From positions 170,896 to 234,895 of the forward strand of contig PBLQ01000045.1 of assembly GCA_002721815.1 (NCBI GenBank): a stretch of DNA of 64,000 nt, in the 5' to 3' direction. This DNA comes from Myxococcales bacterium (GTDB taxonomy: Bacteria; Myxococcota; UBA727; GCA-2721815). Positions within the stretch are counted from its first letter, which is position 1, and the number at the start of each line of letters is the position of its first letter. Below are positions 27,900 to 35,868 of the stretch, piece after piece. The position numbers and the translations under genes were made by a program. The notes below the pieces were generated by a model, which was given only the letters and a program-made list of their open reading frames with translations, searched no databases and was not told the origin of the DNA.

Positions 27900-28988
27900 G
27901 TGTTGAAAAACTTACGGTACTTAATTTTGTTTAGCGTTCCCATGGCGGTGTGCGTGGGCATCGTTGGCGGTGGCCTTTGGGTGTTCTTCACCGTGGCCTA
28001 CATCTTTGGACTGGTGCCCATTCTCGATCAGGTTCTGGGTACCGATCATCACAATCCCGCTCCAGAATCCGAAAATGCACTGGTGAACAACAGGTTGCTC
28101 AATGGTTGGCTTTATCTGTGGGTGCCCTGTCAACTTGGCGTCCTTTTTTGGGCCCTTTACGAGATCACCACCCAGCCTCACAGCGCCATGGAAAAATTCG
28201 GGCTCGCCGTTTCTGTTGGCATCATGGCGGGCGGCGGCGGCATTAATGTGGCCCACGAACTCATGCACCGGAAAAACCTGATGGAGCGCGCATTGGCGGA
28301 AATACTCATGGGGGCAGTGACCTACTCTCATTTTTGTGTGGAGCACGTCTTGGGACACCACAAATATGTGGCCACCCCTAAAGATCCTGCCACGGCCCGC
28401 TACAACGAAAGCGTCTACACCTTTTTGCCCCGTACCTTTTTCGGTTCCTTCAAAAGTGCATGGCACTTAGAATCCCAACGGGTGCACAACCACAAACAAG
28501 CCTATACGTTGAAAGATCGTCGTTTGCGTTATGGCCTCACTTGGGTGGGCGGTTACACGGCTCTTTTTCTTCTTTTCGGGCTCGAAGGCATCGCCTTTTT
28601 TGTGGCCCAAAGCTTGGTCGCCATTCTTCTACTGGAAGTAATCAACTACGTGGAGCATTATGGTCTTCTCAGGGCCACCCTCGAAAATGGGCGGTACGAA
28701 CGTGTGGCTCCCAAGCACTCATGGAACTCAGCACACACGCTGACCAACAGTCTCTTGCTGAATCTGCCGCGACATGCCGATCACCACTATTTGGCCAGCC
28801 GACCCTATATGATTTTACGTCACCTCGATGACAGCCCTCAATTACCTGCAGGCTATGCCGCCATGCTGCTCATGGCACTGGTGCCCCCGCTTTGGAAAAA
28901 GGTCATGAACCCCTTGGTCGAAGATTGGAACCAGCGCGTGGCGGATACCCGCGAGGCACAAAAAAAGCCCGTTTTAGCAACGGGCTGA
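27900..28988 (+). CDS. alkB: Alkane 1-monooxygenase AlkB (membrane diiron hydroxylase)
   Basis: Integral-membrane non-heme diiron hydroxylase of the AlkB/fatty-acid hydroxylase family, 362 residues with about six membrane segments. All histidine boxes are present: HELMHRK (119-125), EHVLGHHKYVATPKDP (148-163), the alkane-hydroxylase signature NYVEHYGLLR (249-258) and LPRHADHH (289-296). It hydroxylates the terminal carbon of medium-chain alkanes using rubredoxin-delivered electrons. No rubredoxin or rubredoxin reductase gene is adjacent. GTG at 27900 is followed at once by TTG at 27903, which is better spaced from GAGG. The last codons double as a terminator for the opposite strand. Confidence 0.92.
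   Translation: MLKNLRYLILFSVPMAVCVGIVGGGLWVFFTVAYIFGLVPILDQVLGTDHHNPAPESENALVNNRLLNGWLYLWVPCQLGVLFWALYEITTQPHSAMEKFGLAVSVGIMAGGGGINVAHELMHRKNLMERALAEILMGAVTYSHFCVEHVLGHHKYVATPKDPATARYNESVYTFLPRTFFGSFKSAWHLESQRVHNHKQAYTLKDRRLRYGLTWVGGYTALFLLFGLEGIAFFVAQSLVAILLLEVINYVEHYGLLRATLENGRYERVAPKHSWNSAHTLTNSLLLNLPRHADHHYLASRPYMILRHLDDSPQLPAGYAAMLLMALVPPLWKKVMNPLVEDWNQRVADTREAQKKPVLATG
28960..28986 (-). terminator. Minus-strand terminator embedded in the alkB 3' end
   Basis: Read on the minus strand: AGCCCGTT, 5-base loop, AACGGGCT, then seven T. The perfect 8-base stem covers the last six alkB codons and its stop. It lies 35 bases beyond the stop of the minus-strand gene at 29021. Confidence 0.85.
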
Positions 28989-29020
28989 TCTTGTACTTTT
29001 AAAGTCAGTGACTGGTTTTC

Positions 29021-29716
29021 TTACCAGATGAAATCACGCAACTCGCTGGCGAATTCTTTCAGGCCACCGGTCACGCCTTTATCAGCCCAGAAGTCACCTG
29101 CTTCAGCGGCCTTTTTCATCACGTAACCATTTTCACCTTTCAAGTTTTCTTGGTGAAGACTTTCGACACCGCTGGTGTCGCCAGTGATGGCTGCTTCAAC
29201 CATTCCGACAGAAGCGTTGATGCCGGTGTTGTAAGTGTTGGAAACTTCGCCGCCGGTGGCCACGTCTAAAGCTGCCACCGCAGGGTTCAAACGAGTTGCT
29301 GCAGCACTCACGGTACCCGCCAGTACCACGTTGGCGGTCTTGCCAGCAGTGGTGGTTTGGTTGTTGTTCAGGCCAGCATTCACAGTGTTGGCTGCGACAC
29401 CAACCACCGTCAAACCTTTGCTGTAGTTCCCCAATGCTTTGGTGGTCCCGGCAATATCATCTGCATTGGTGGCTGTTTTTTCCAGGAGTTTGGTCACACC
29501 CTGGTTACGTAAGTCCAACGCACTGGCAGTAGTGGAAAGAATGCCAGTGGCATTGCTAAGCCCTTCGTACTGATCTTGGCTGGCAGTCACGCCAGTAGCG
29601 GGAGCAGCAGAGGTCTGCGTGGCAGGAGGATTGTCGGGGCTACAAACGTTGTTGGACGCGTTGTTAAGGTTGGCGTTGCTAACGTTGCTGGAAGTGGTTG
29701 AGTTAATGTTGGTCAT
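29021..29716 (-). CDS. Ser/Thr/Asn-rich protein, possible type III effector
   Basis: I do not recognise this 231-residue protein. It has no signal peptide. The first 45 residues are dominated by Ser, Thr and Asn (MTNINSTTSSNVSNANLNN) with Pro/Ala after, a composition typical of type III secretion signals. The body (about 50-200) is Ala/Gly/Thr-rich and probably helical (GVAANTVNAGLNN, GKTANVVLAGTVSAAATRLNP), resembling hydrophobic translocator-type segments. A strong ribosome site (AGGAG) precedes the ATG, and the gene ends in its own terminator inside alkB. The link to the secretion locus 25 kb away is inference only. Confidence 0.6.
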   Translation of the reverse strand: MTNINSTTSSNVSNANLNNASNNVCSPDNPPATQTSAAPATGVTASQDQYEGLSNATGILSTTASALDLRNQGVTKLLEKTATNADDIAGTTKALGNYSKGLTVVGVAANTVNAGLNNNQTTTAGKTANVVLAGTVSAAATRLNPAVAALDVATGGEVSNTYNTGINASVGMVEAAITGDTSGVESLHQENLKGENGYVMKKAAEAGDFWADKGVTGGLKEFASELRDFIW

Positions 29717-29987
29717 GATATGTCTCCTAAAAAGTGTATCTGTGAGTCATGATAAGTTTCGTCTACCGGCCAAAATCGATGTGTGACCGATGCCACAGGT
29801 TTCGCGCACGCCCTCACAACAGATCTTGCGCTGCCGCCGCCTCACGCTCAAGGCATTGTTTTTTATAGACTTTTTATTTTTTTGTTAGGGGTCCGCGGAC
29901 GGGTCGTTTTTCAGCCCACCATCTGGTCGTGCGAAACCTGCGACATCGGTCACAGTTTTTGGCAGATCTTTTGTGCAGATCTAAAGG

Positions 29988-30902
29988 TTAACGGCGCATC
30001 AAAGGCATGTGGAAAGCCAAATTAGGATGATCCGTCTCTCCCAATAGGGCCCCCATCAAAGAACGCAGCTGTTTCCGGCCCGGGCGGCAGAGCAACAAAT
30101 CACCGGTCCCGTCCGCGGCCTCAAGCATAGAATACCGGCCTCCCATCGGGCCAAAAAAGGCCGCTTTTTCTTGGGTGGGGGCTTCCGAAACCTTCCCGCC
30201 TCGCAAATCCGTACGCTCAACCTGCATTTGGTGCCCTGATTGAAGGGCATGCACCCATCCCATAAAGCCAGGGGCAAATTCATATTTGCCAGCCACATGT
30301 ATCAATACACCATCCTCGACCAAAGCCTGCATAAACAACTGGCATTGTGCCCTCTCCGGAAACAGTGTGGCCACCTTGGGTTCAAGCGTTTCAAAAGGAA
30401 GAGGCTGAGAAGCAAGGCCAGCTTCGATGAAATGACAAATCAAAGCAAAGGTGGGGTTGTTCACTCGCAGTGCTTCAAAATCATCAGATGGATTGGGATC
30501 GTGGCCCACCTGAGACATCATGTTCCCAAGAAATTCTAAAAAGGTTATTGGCTTGGCGAAGCCAACCGCTTCATTGCCCAATGCCGCCACCACCACATCG
30601 TTGCTGTTACCAAAAGCAAAAAACCGAATTTGCTTTTCCAAATTTTTTATGGAGATTTCGTATTGCTTTCGGGGCATCCCCAACGTGCGAAGTGCCCGAC
30701 GCAATTCATCGGACGCCGCATTGTTTTCCCAATAGCCATTGTCTTTTAAAGCCGCCTCCACTTCTTGTGCCGATGACAAAGCCTGATCTGAACTTTTAAA
30801 CGGAAACATCAATGAAGCTTCTTGGATGGGTATTTGGAGCTGCTGATACAAACGAAGCAATACAGGCATCGCAAATGTGTTCAAATCAAAAGGGCTCGAC
30901 AT
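29988..30902 (-). CDS. Unknown 304-residue cytosolic protein
   Basis: I do not recognise it. The ATG at 30902 is chosen because TTGGAG stands 6 bases before it; an in-frame ATG at 30917 is weaker. There is no signal or membrane segment. The N-terminal half contains ALSSAQEVEAALKDNGYW and LRRALRTLGMPRKQYEISIKNL, probably helical. The C-terminal half has FPERAQCQLFMQALVEDGVLIHVAGKYEF, which reads like a winged-helix type segment, and ends in a basic stretch. It precedes the gene at 29021 on the same strand with a 271-base gap and follows the lipid-kinase gene by 35 bases, so it is probably cotranscribed with the latter. Confidence 0.6.
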   Translation of the reverse strand: MSSPFDLNTFAMPVLLRLYQQLQIPIQEASLMFPFKSSDQALSSAQEVEAALKDNGYWENNAASDELRRALRTLGMPRKQYEISIKNLEKQIRFFAFGNSNDVVVAALGNEAVGFAKPITFLEFLGNMMSQVGHDPNPSDDFEALRVNNPTFALICHFIEAGLASQPLPFETLEPKVATLFPERAQCQLFMQALVEDGVLIHVAGKYEFAPGFMGWVHALQSGHQMQVERTDLRGGKVSEAPTQEKAAFFGPMGGRYSMLEAADGTGDLLLCRPGRKQLRSLMGALLGETDHPNLAFHMPLMRR

Positions 30903-30937
30903 GTCATGCTCCAACAATAAAAAACAAAACGATTCGG

Positions 30938-31876
30938 CTAAATCAAAACCTCTATCGCCTGGGGCACCACCTCAAAACGCGCGGGCAAAGTGCCGGTCAG
31001 CTCTCCATCCAATTCTATGTGCATGGGAGTGGCCGCACCGTCGCAAGTGACTTCCGCGGATTGTGTATGAAACATGCTCACCTTTTTGAGGTGTTGGTGG
31101 GCACCGGTATAAACCCGAGGGATGGCCATCAACCAAGCGGGCAAGCTCATCCCTTCAACGATCACCCCGTCCAACAGCCCGTCCGCCACTTGAGCGTGCG
31201 GGGCCACCTTCATCCCGCCACCAAAATATTGCCCATTGCAAAACCCCGCGATGGCCACGGTCCCCTCCCAGGTCTTTTCTGCACTTTTAAATTGAACGGG
31301 CTGCGGTTCGTAGGTGAGCAACCCTTTCAGCGTCGCATAAAGGTAGGTGCCGGTGGCGCCCAAATTTTTCGGGGCGGTCAATAACATCTGCCCCACGTAC
31401 CCCGATAATCCAAACGTGGCGGAGTTGATGTAATGGCGTGTCAGTGGGCCTTGAGCTCCCGTGGTCACGGCTTTGCCCAAATCAATTTTTTGGGGCTGAG
31501 CTGTTTTTAAGCGAGCGATGGCTTTTTCTAAATCGAGCGGGTGCCCAAATGTACGGCGAAAGTCCCCTCCCGTCCCACTCGCCAAAAAAGCAAATCGCGT
31601 GGGGCTGTCAATTCGACGGGCATCCTCATCAAAAAAACCGTTCACAATTTCATGATTGGTTCCGTCACCACCGACAGAAATCACCAAACCGTAGCCTTCC
31701 CGTACCGCCTCACGGGATAAAACAGTGGCATGTTCCGGCGCCTCGGTGAACGCCAATTCGTATTCACCCAATACTGATTTTAAAGCAGGCTTGAGACGCT
31801 CGACCCTTTTGAGGGTTTTCCCATTGGCCGATGCTGGATTCAGAATCACGCGGGTTTTGGTGGTGGGCATGTTCAT
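30938..31876 (-). CDS. Diacylglycerol kinase family lipid kinase (YegS/DgkB-like)
   Basis: A 312-residue protein of the DAGK catalytic family. The nucleotide-binding loop is present as VISVGGDGTNHEIVNGFF (about 65-82), followed by FAFLASGTGGDFRRTFG (about 94-110), with VILNPASANGKT at the N terminus. The C-terminal beta-sandwich includes FCNGQYFGGGMKVAPHAQVADGLLDGVIV. It phosphorylates diacylglycerol or a related lipid at the cytosolic membrane face, recycling lipid or making phosphatidic acid. Length and motifs are normal. The exact lipid substrate cannot be told from sequence. Confidence 0.9.
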   Translation of the reverse strand: MNMPTTKTRVILNPASANGKTLKRVERLKPALKSVLGEYELAFTEAPEHATVLSREAVREGYGLVISVGGDGTNHEIVNGFFDEDARRIDSPTRFAFLASGTGGDFRRTFGHPLDLEKAIARLKTAQPQKIDLGKAVTTGAQGPLTRHYINSATFGLSGYVGQMLLTAPKNLGATGTYLYATLKGLLTYEPQPVQFKSAEKTWEGTVAIAGFCNGQYFGGGMKVAPHAQVADGLLDGVIVEGMSLPAWLMAIPRVYTGAHQHLKKVSMFHTQSAEVTCDGAATPMHIELDGELTGTLPARFEVVPQAIEVLI

Positions 31877-31931
31877 CCAGCAAGCTTATAACTGGAGGGC
31901 CCATAAAAAAAGCCAACCGGCCAAAGAATGT

Positions 31932-32351
31932 TCAGCGGTCAAATAGGGCCTGAGGCTCCCTAAATGATTTAAATTCAAGTGCGTTTCCCGATGGGTCACG
32001 AAGAAAAAAGGTCGCTTGTTCGCCAGGTTCACCCGTAAATCGGGTCTTTGGGGCAATAAGATACGCCTGACCACTTTCATTCAGACGCGCGACCATTTCG
32101 TGCCACCGCTCCCAAGGCAAAACCATGCCAAAATGTTGGGTGGGAACTTGGTCGCCATCCACCTCGTTTTGAGCGACAGCCTCGGTCTCATCCACCAAAT
32201 GCGCGGAGATTTGATGGCCAAAAAAATTAAAATCGATCCAACGCGCTGCTTGTCGTCCCACTTCACAACCAATAACGTCGACAAAGAAGCGTTCGGTGGC
32301 AGGCAGGTCTGTCACCGCAAATGCCAAATGAAAAGGATACAATGCCGCCAT
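31932..32351 (-). CDS. VOC-superfamily protein (glyoxalase/dioxygenase fold)
   Basis: A 139-residue vicinal-oxygen-chelate protein: [23 protein letters not shown] at the start, [10 protein letters not shown] in the middle and [16 protein letters not shown] near the end are the standard strands of the two beta-alpha-beta-beta-beta modules. Probable metal ligands are His8 in the first strand, an internal His (HFGM) and Glu in ALEFKSF. The substrate is unknown, and many members remain unassigned. It lies 9 bases after the cyaY gene on the same strand, so the two are probably cotranscribed. Confidence 0.85.
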   Translation of the reverse strand: MAALYPFHLAFAVTDLPATERFFVDVIGCEVGRQAARWIDFNFFGHQISAHLVDETEAVAQNEVDGDQVPTQHFGMVLPWERWHEMVARLNESGQAYLIAPKTRFTGEPGEQATFFLRDPSGNALEFKSFREPQALFDR

Positions 32352-32360
32352 ACGCCACCC

Positions 32361-32702
32361 TTAAAATGAGATTTGCAACCCAGTGCGTTCATTCAGCAAA
32401 GACTGCAAACGCGAATAAAGTTCGTCTTGGGTCTTTGGGCAAATCCATTGGTCGGCGTCATAACGAAAATGCCATGCCTGCTTACCGGCCGCGAGCCACA
32501 TTTCGCAAACGGGACGCTGCGTATTAAGAATATAGGGTGTGCCACTGGGGAAATTGATTTTGAGCACCCCGGCGTTCATATCGCCTTCCACCACATCGGG
32601 GTCCTCATCGTCTAAAGCCGTAAGAATTCGATCATAAACCTCTTGGGCCAAACGGTAAAAAGTACTCTCATCCATGCTGCTGCTGTTGAGGTTATCAGTC
32701 AC
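32361..32702 (-). CDS. cyaY: Iron donor protein CyaY (bacterial frataxin)
   Basis: A 113-residue frataxin-family protein that binds iron through an acidic ridge and assists or regulates Fe-S cluster assembly with IscS. Family features: acidic first helix FYRLAQEVYDRILTALDDEDPD, then strands with GVLKINFPSGTPYILNTQRPVCEMWLAAG (in shorter parts: NTQRP, MWLAA), and WHFRYDADQWICPKTQDELY. The GTG at 32702 is chosen because AGGAG lies 7 bases upstream; a longer frame from 32753 overlaps that site. It heads a small unit with the VOC gene. Confidence 0.88.
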   Translation of the reverse strand: MTDNLNSSSMDESTFYRLAQEVYDRILTALDDEDPDVVEGDMNAGVLKINFPSGTPYILNTQRPVCEMWLAAGKQAWHFRYDADQWICPKTQDELYSRLQSLLNERTGLQISF

Positions 32703-32883
32703 TTGAAATCTCCTAGCCACAATTTTGATCTTTTCCGATTCATCTCGTATCATTTCGCGATTCTTTGACCAGCGTTTTTAGGGGTTTATTGATATTTATC
32801 GCTCATCCCATTGTAAAAATCGCTCAGTGTTAAAGAGTCAACGTTCGATGTCCACGTGAAGCGACATCCCTACCGAGGCCCTT

Positions 32884-35856
32884 TTGACCCAAAAAAGCAT
32901 GAAAAAACAAGAAGATAAAGATATTTCCAGGTGGCGCCGCCATGCCACGGGCATCACCATGCTCTTTTTCTTTGGTTTTTGCGGTCTCCTGGGGGTGCTA
33001 CCCATCCCTGAAAATTGGCGTCCCATCGACTTTCAGCAAGACAACGCAGCGCAAGATTTGTGGGCTCGCATCAGTGCCAAACCCAAAATGTACCTGGTCT
33101 CCACACCCTCGGATTTTTCGGACAGCGAGAGCGACGCCTTTGAACTCACTGATACCAACGAGGCAAATACCGTTGAAACAGCTGTCGCCAATGCGTCACC
33201 CCCTTCGGCCGTGGGTGAAGTGGCCGTTCCGCACGATGATGTGATTGCATACAAATCAAAGGACGGTGATGGGTTTAAACGTCCGGTATATCGACCCACC
33301 GCCAGAGCGAAACAAATCTGGAAAGGGGCCAACCAACTGGGGGCTCCTGGTGGCTTTTTTCAAAACCCTTGCCTCGCCTATGATTCTGCTGGCTGCAGTC
33401 GAACCGCAATGGACGACTTCTATCGCGCACTAGATGAGGTTCACCAAAAGCGGCCGGGGGCCCGAGCCGGGGTTGTCGCATTGGGTAATTCTTTGATCGC
33501 CTCTGACCACATCACCGATATTGTACGTTTCCGACTCACGGAGATGTTCGGCGAATCAGGCCAAGGGTTTTTGCTGGTGGACCGACTGGGAAAAATCGCT
33601 GGGCGACGCGCGCGTACCGGGTACAGCAGCGGCGATTGGCTCGTCCACACCATCATCAAAGAGAAGCCGGAATACCCGCACTTTGGTCTTTTCGGTGTTC
33701 ATCACGAAACCCACAGCCCCAATGCCCAGACCGCGTGGCGATTGCGCGGAGAAACATTGGCTGAAGTGTTTTGGCTCGACCACCCTCAAGGTGGCTCTTT
33801 CTACCTTGAAGCCGATGGCAAATTTCTGGGTCGCATTCAATCCAACCACCCCAGTGGGTTTCGCTCACGCATTTCAGAATTTGAAGTTCCATCAGACGCT
33901 AAAAAACTACGGCTCATTGCAGAGGGGGCAAAAGTAATTGTAGACGGCGTCGCCCTTTCCAAAAACCAACCCGGCATCACCTTCGACACCATTGGGATTC
34001 CCGCTGCCACCGCCAAACGGTATCTCAACACCAACCAAAAGGCTTTCGACATTCAGCTCCACGCCCGCGATCCCAACTTGGTGATTTTGATGGTGGGCGG
34101 CAACGAAGTCCGTGATTTAGCGTGGAACCGTCTTTCGATCCCTTCATACAAAAAGCAATATGCCCAAGTCATCGACCGTTTGAAAAAAGCAGCACCGGGT
34201 GCGTCTTGCCTGGGTGTCTCTCCCATTGATGTGGTGAAGGTGATCGATGGCGGTCGGACCATTCTCACCCGGCGTGAAATTTACGATATCATCGAAGCCC
34301 AAAAAACTGTGGCCGTCGATAAAGGCTGTGCTTACTTCAACATCTTCGAAGCCATGGGCGGCTCGGGCTCTTTGGCAAAGCTCCACGAAATGGGCCTTTT
34401 ACTGGGTGACTATGTTCACCCCAAAGGCAAGGGCGGCGATATCCTTGGCGAAATTTTTGCGCGGTCTTTACTGGAAAATTACACCCAAACTCCACTCCCT
34501 GGCCGTTTTACTTTAAAGCCTAAAGTCGCCCCCCGAGACAAGAAGGCTGAGGTGATCGAAGAACCCAAAGAAGCCCCTGAGCAACTCAAACGTGGCGGCA
34601 ACCTCGATGAGTTCATCGCTCAGCTGCTGGCTCTGAAACAAGGTGAACAAGAACGAGTGGCCATCGGCCAATTCGGAGGGGATCTCATCGCTGCGCAGTT
34701 CTTTTCCGACCGCATACGTCAAAGAATGGCGGAGCGCTTTGGTAACCGTGGGCGGGGTTATGTTAGCATCGGCCCTTTTTCTCGAAGACTGTTTAAAACG
34801 GGTGTGGTGCGGCATCTCGAAGGCAGTACCGAAATCATCGATGGGCGACGCCTCTTATACGGTGGCGCTGTTTCACCAGTGGGTCTGCGCACCCGCATGC
34901 AGCCCGGTGCGCTTTTTGAGGTCACTTTTTGCGCCGGCTGTACTGAGCCCATCATTCTTCCCCAAACCACCTTAGAGCTCGCCTGGTTGCGCACCCCGGA
35001 CATGGGTGTGGCCGACCTTTACCTAGACGGCGAACCCCTACTTTCTTTACATAAAGACCTGGTCTCATCGGATAAAACCGACATTCACTTCACCAAAGTT
35101 CGAGCCACCGGCATGGAACACACCCTTTCTATTTTGGTGCGTGACGATGAAGATTTGATTCCTGGTACCCATTCTAGAAACGAAAATATCACCTTTGTTC
35201 GTCGAGGTCATAAAGGTCCCGTTCATCTCTTGTCCATTTCCGCGGAAATCGAACAACCTGGCGTTGTCCTCGACGCATTGGGCGCATCCCAAGCGGGACC
35301 AGAACATTTCTCGCGTTGGCGAAAAGATCTTCTTGCGGAACAGATCAGCCGACGTGATTATGATTTGCTCATTTTTGGCTGGGACCGGGTAACCCAAAAT
35401 GCGAGACACCAAGATATCGATCGTTATCAAAAAGATTATGTGAGCACCATTGAACGCCTGCGTGATATGCAGCCCGGTGCCGCCTGTGTCTTGCTGGGCC
35501 CCACCTTCCAGGGGCGGGTGGTCAAATCTGAAGCCCAAAGACGGGCCTTTGCACAAACCGAACGCAGCCATCGCGCCATGGCCGAACAAACAGAATGTGC
35601 TTACTTCTCCTTGGCGGAAGCCATGGGTGGCCTGGAAAACATGCGCAAGTGGGAGGGCCAAGGGTGGACTTTGCCCGGCGGTGCCCGCCTGTCAGAGAGT
35701 GGTTATGTGCATTTGGCGGATCAATTCACCAAAGACATCTTCCTGCTCTTTGACCGTGAACGTTTTGAACGACAACGGGCCGACGCCCATGAAGGCCTGG
35801 GCCCCACTCGGTTTGCTGCTCTCAATTCCATCTTTAACTTTTTTACCGAAGAATAA
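32884..35856 (+). CDS. Double SGNH-hydrolase-like protein, partner of MBOAT O-acetyltransferase
   Basis: A 990-residue membrane-anchored extracytoplasmic protein. It has a basic N terminus, one membrane segment (about 22-40), a Ser/Thr/Ala-rich linker, then two related SGNH domains. Domain 1 (about 180-540) has Ser203 in ALGNSLIASDH, Asn407 in MVGGNEVRD and the Asp509-His512 pair (GDYVHPKG). Domain 2 (about 575-970) repeats the layout, but Ser is replaced by Asp600 (GGDLIAAQ), Asn by Asp834 (FGWDRVTQ) and Asp by Gly940 (SGYVHLAD); only His943 remains. The next gene encodes an MBOAT protein 12 bases away, so this is probably the transfer component for O-acetylating an exported glycan. Start TTG at 32884; ATG at 32899 is possible. 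Confidence 0.85.
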   Translation: MTQKSMKKQEDKDISRWRRHATGITMLFFFGFCGLLGVLPIPENWRPIDFQQDNAAQDLWARISAKPKMYLVSTPSDFSDSESDAFELTDTNEANTVETAVANASPPSAVGEVAVPHDDVIAYKSKDGDGFKRPVYRPTARAKQIWKGANQLGAPGGFFQNPCLAYDSAGCSRTAMDDFYRALDEVHQKRPGARAGVVALGNSLIASDHITDIVRFRLTEMFGESGQGFLLVDRLGKIAGRRARTGYSSGDWLVHTIIKEKPEYPHFGLFGVHHETHSPNAQTAWRLRGETLAEVFWLDHPQGGSFYLEADGKFLGRIQSNHPSGFRSRISEFEVPSDAKKLRLIAEGAKVIVDGVALSKNQPGITFDTIGIPAATAKRYLNTNQKAFDIQLHARDPNLVILMVGGNEVRDLAWNRLSIPSYKKQYAQVIDRLKKAAPGASCLGVSPIDVVKVIDGGRTILTRREIYDIIEAQKTVAVDKGCAYFNIFEAMGGSGSLAKLHEMGLLLGDYVHPKGKGGDILGEIFARSLLENYTQTPLPGRFTLKPKVAPRDKKAEVIEEPKEAPEQLKRGGNLDEFIAQLLALKQGEQERVAIGQFGGDLIAAQFFSDRIRQRMAERFGNRGRGYVSIGPFSRRLFKTGVVRHLEGSTEIIDGRRLLYGGAVSPVGLRTRMQPGALFEVTFCAGCTEPIILPQTTLELAWLRTPDMGVADLYLDGEPLLSLHKDLVSSDKTDIHFTKVRATGMEHTLSILVRDDEDLIPGTHSRNENITFVRRGHKGPVHLLSISAEIEQPGVVLDALGASQAGPEHFSRWRKDLLAEQISRRDYDLLIFGWDRVTQNARHQDIDRYQKDYVSTIERLRDMQPGAACVLLGPTFQGRVVKSEAQRRAFAQTERSHRAMAEQTECAYFSLAEAMGGLENMRKWEGQGWTLPGGARLSESGYVHLADQFTKDIFLLFDRERFERQRADAHEGLGPTRFAALNSIFNFFTEE

Positions 35857-35868
35857 CGCCCCTCGATC

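Noticed and set aside
27900..28988. Fatty-acid desaturase instead of AlkB
   Set aside because: The NYVEHYGL box and the EHVLGHHKYVATPKDP form of the second box are specific to alkane hydroxylases and close relatives.
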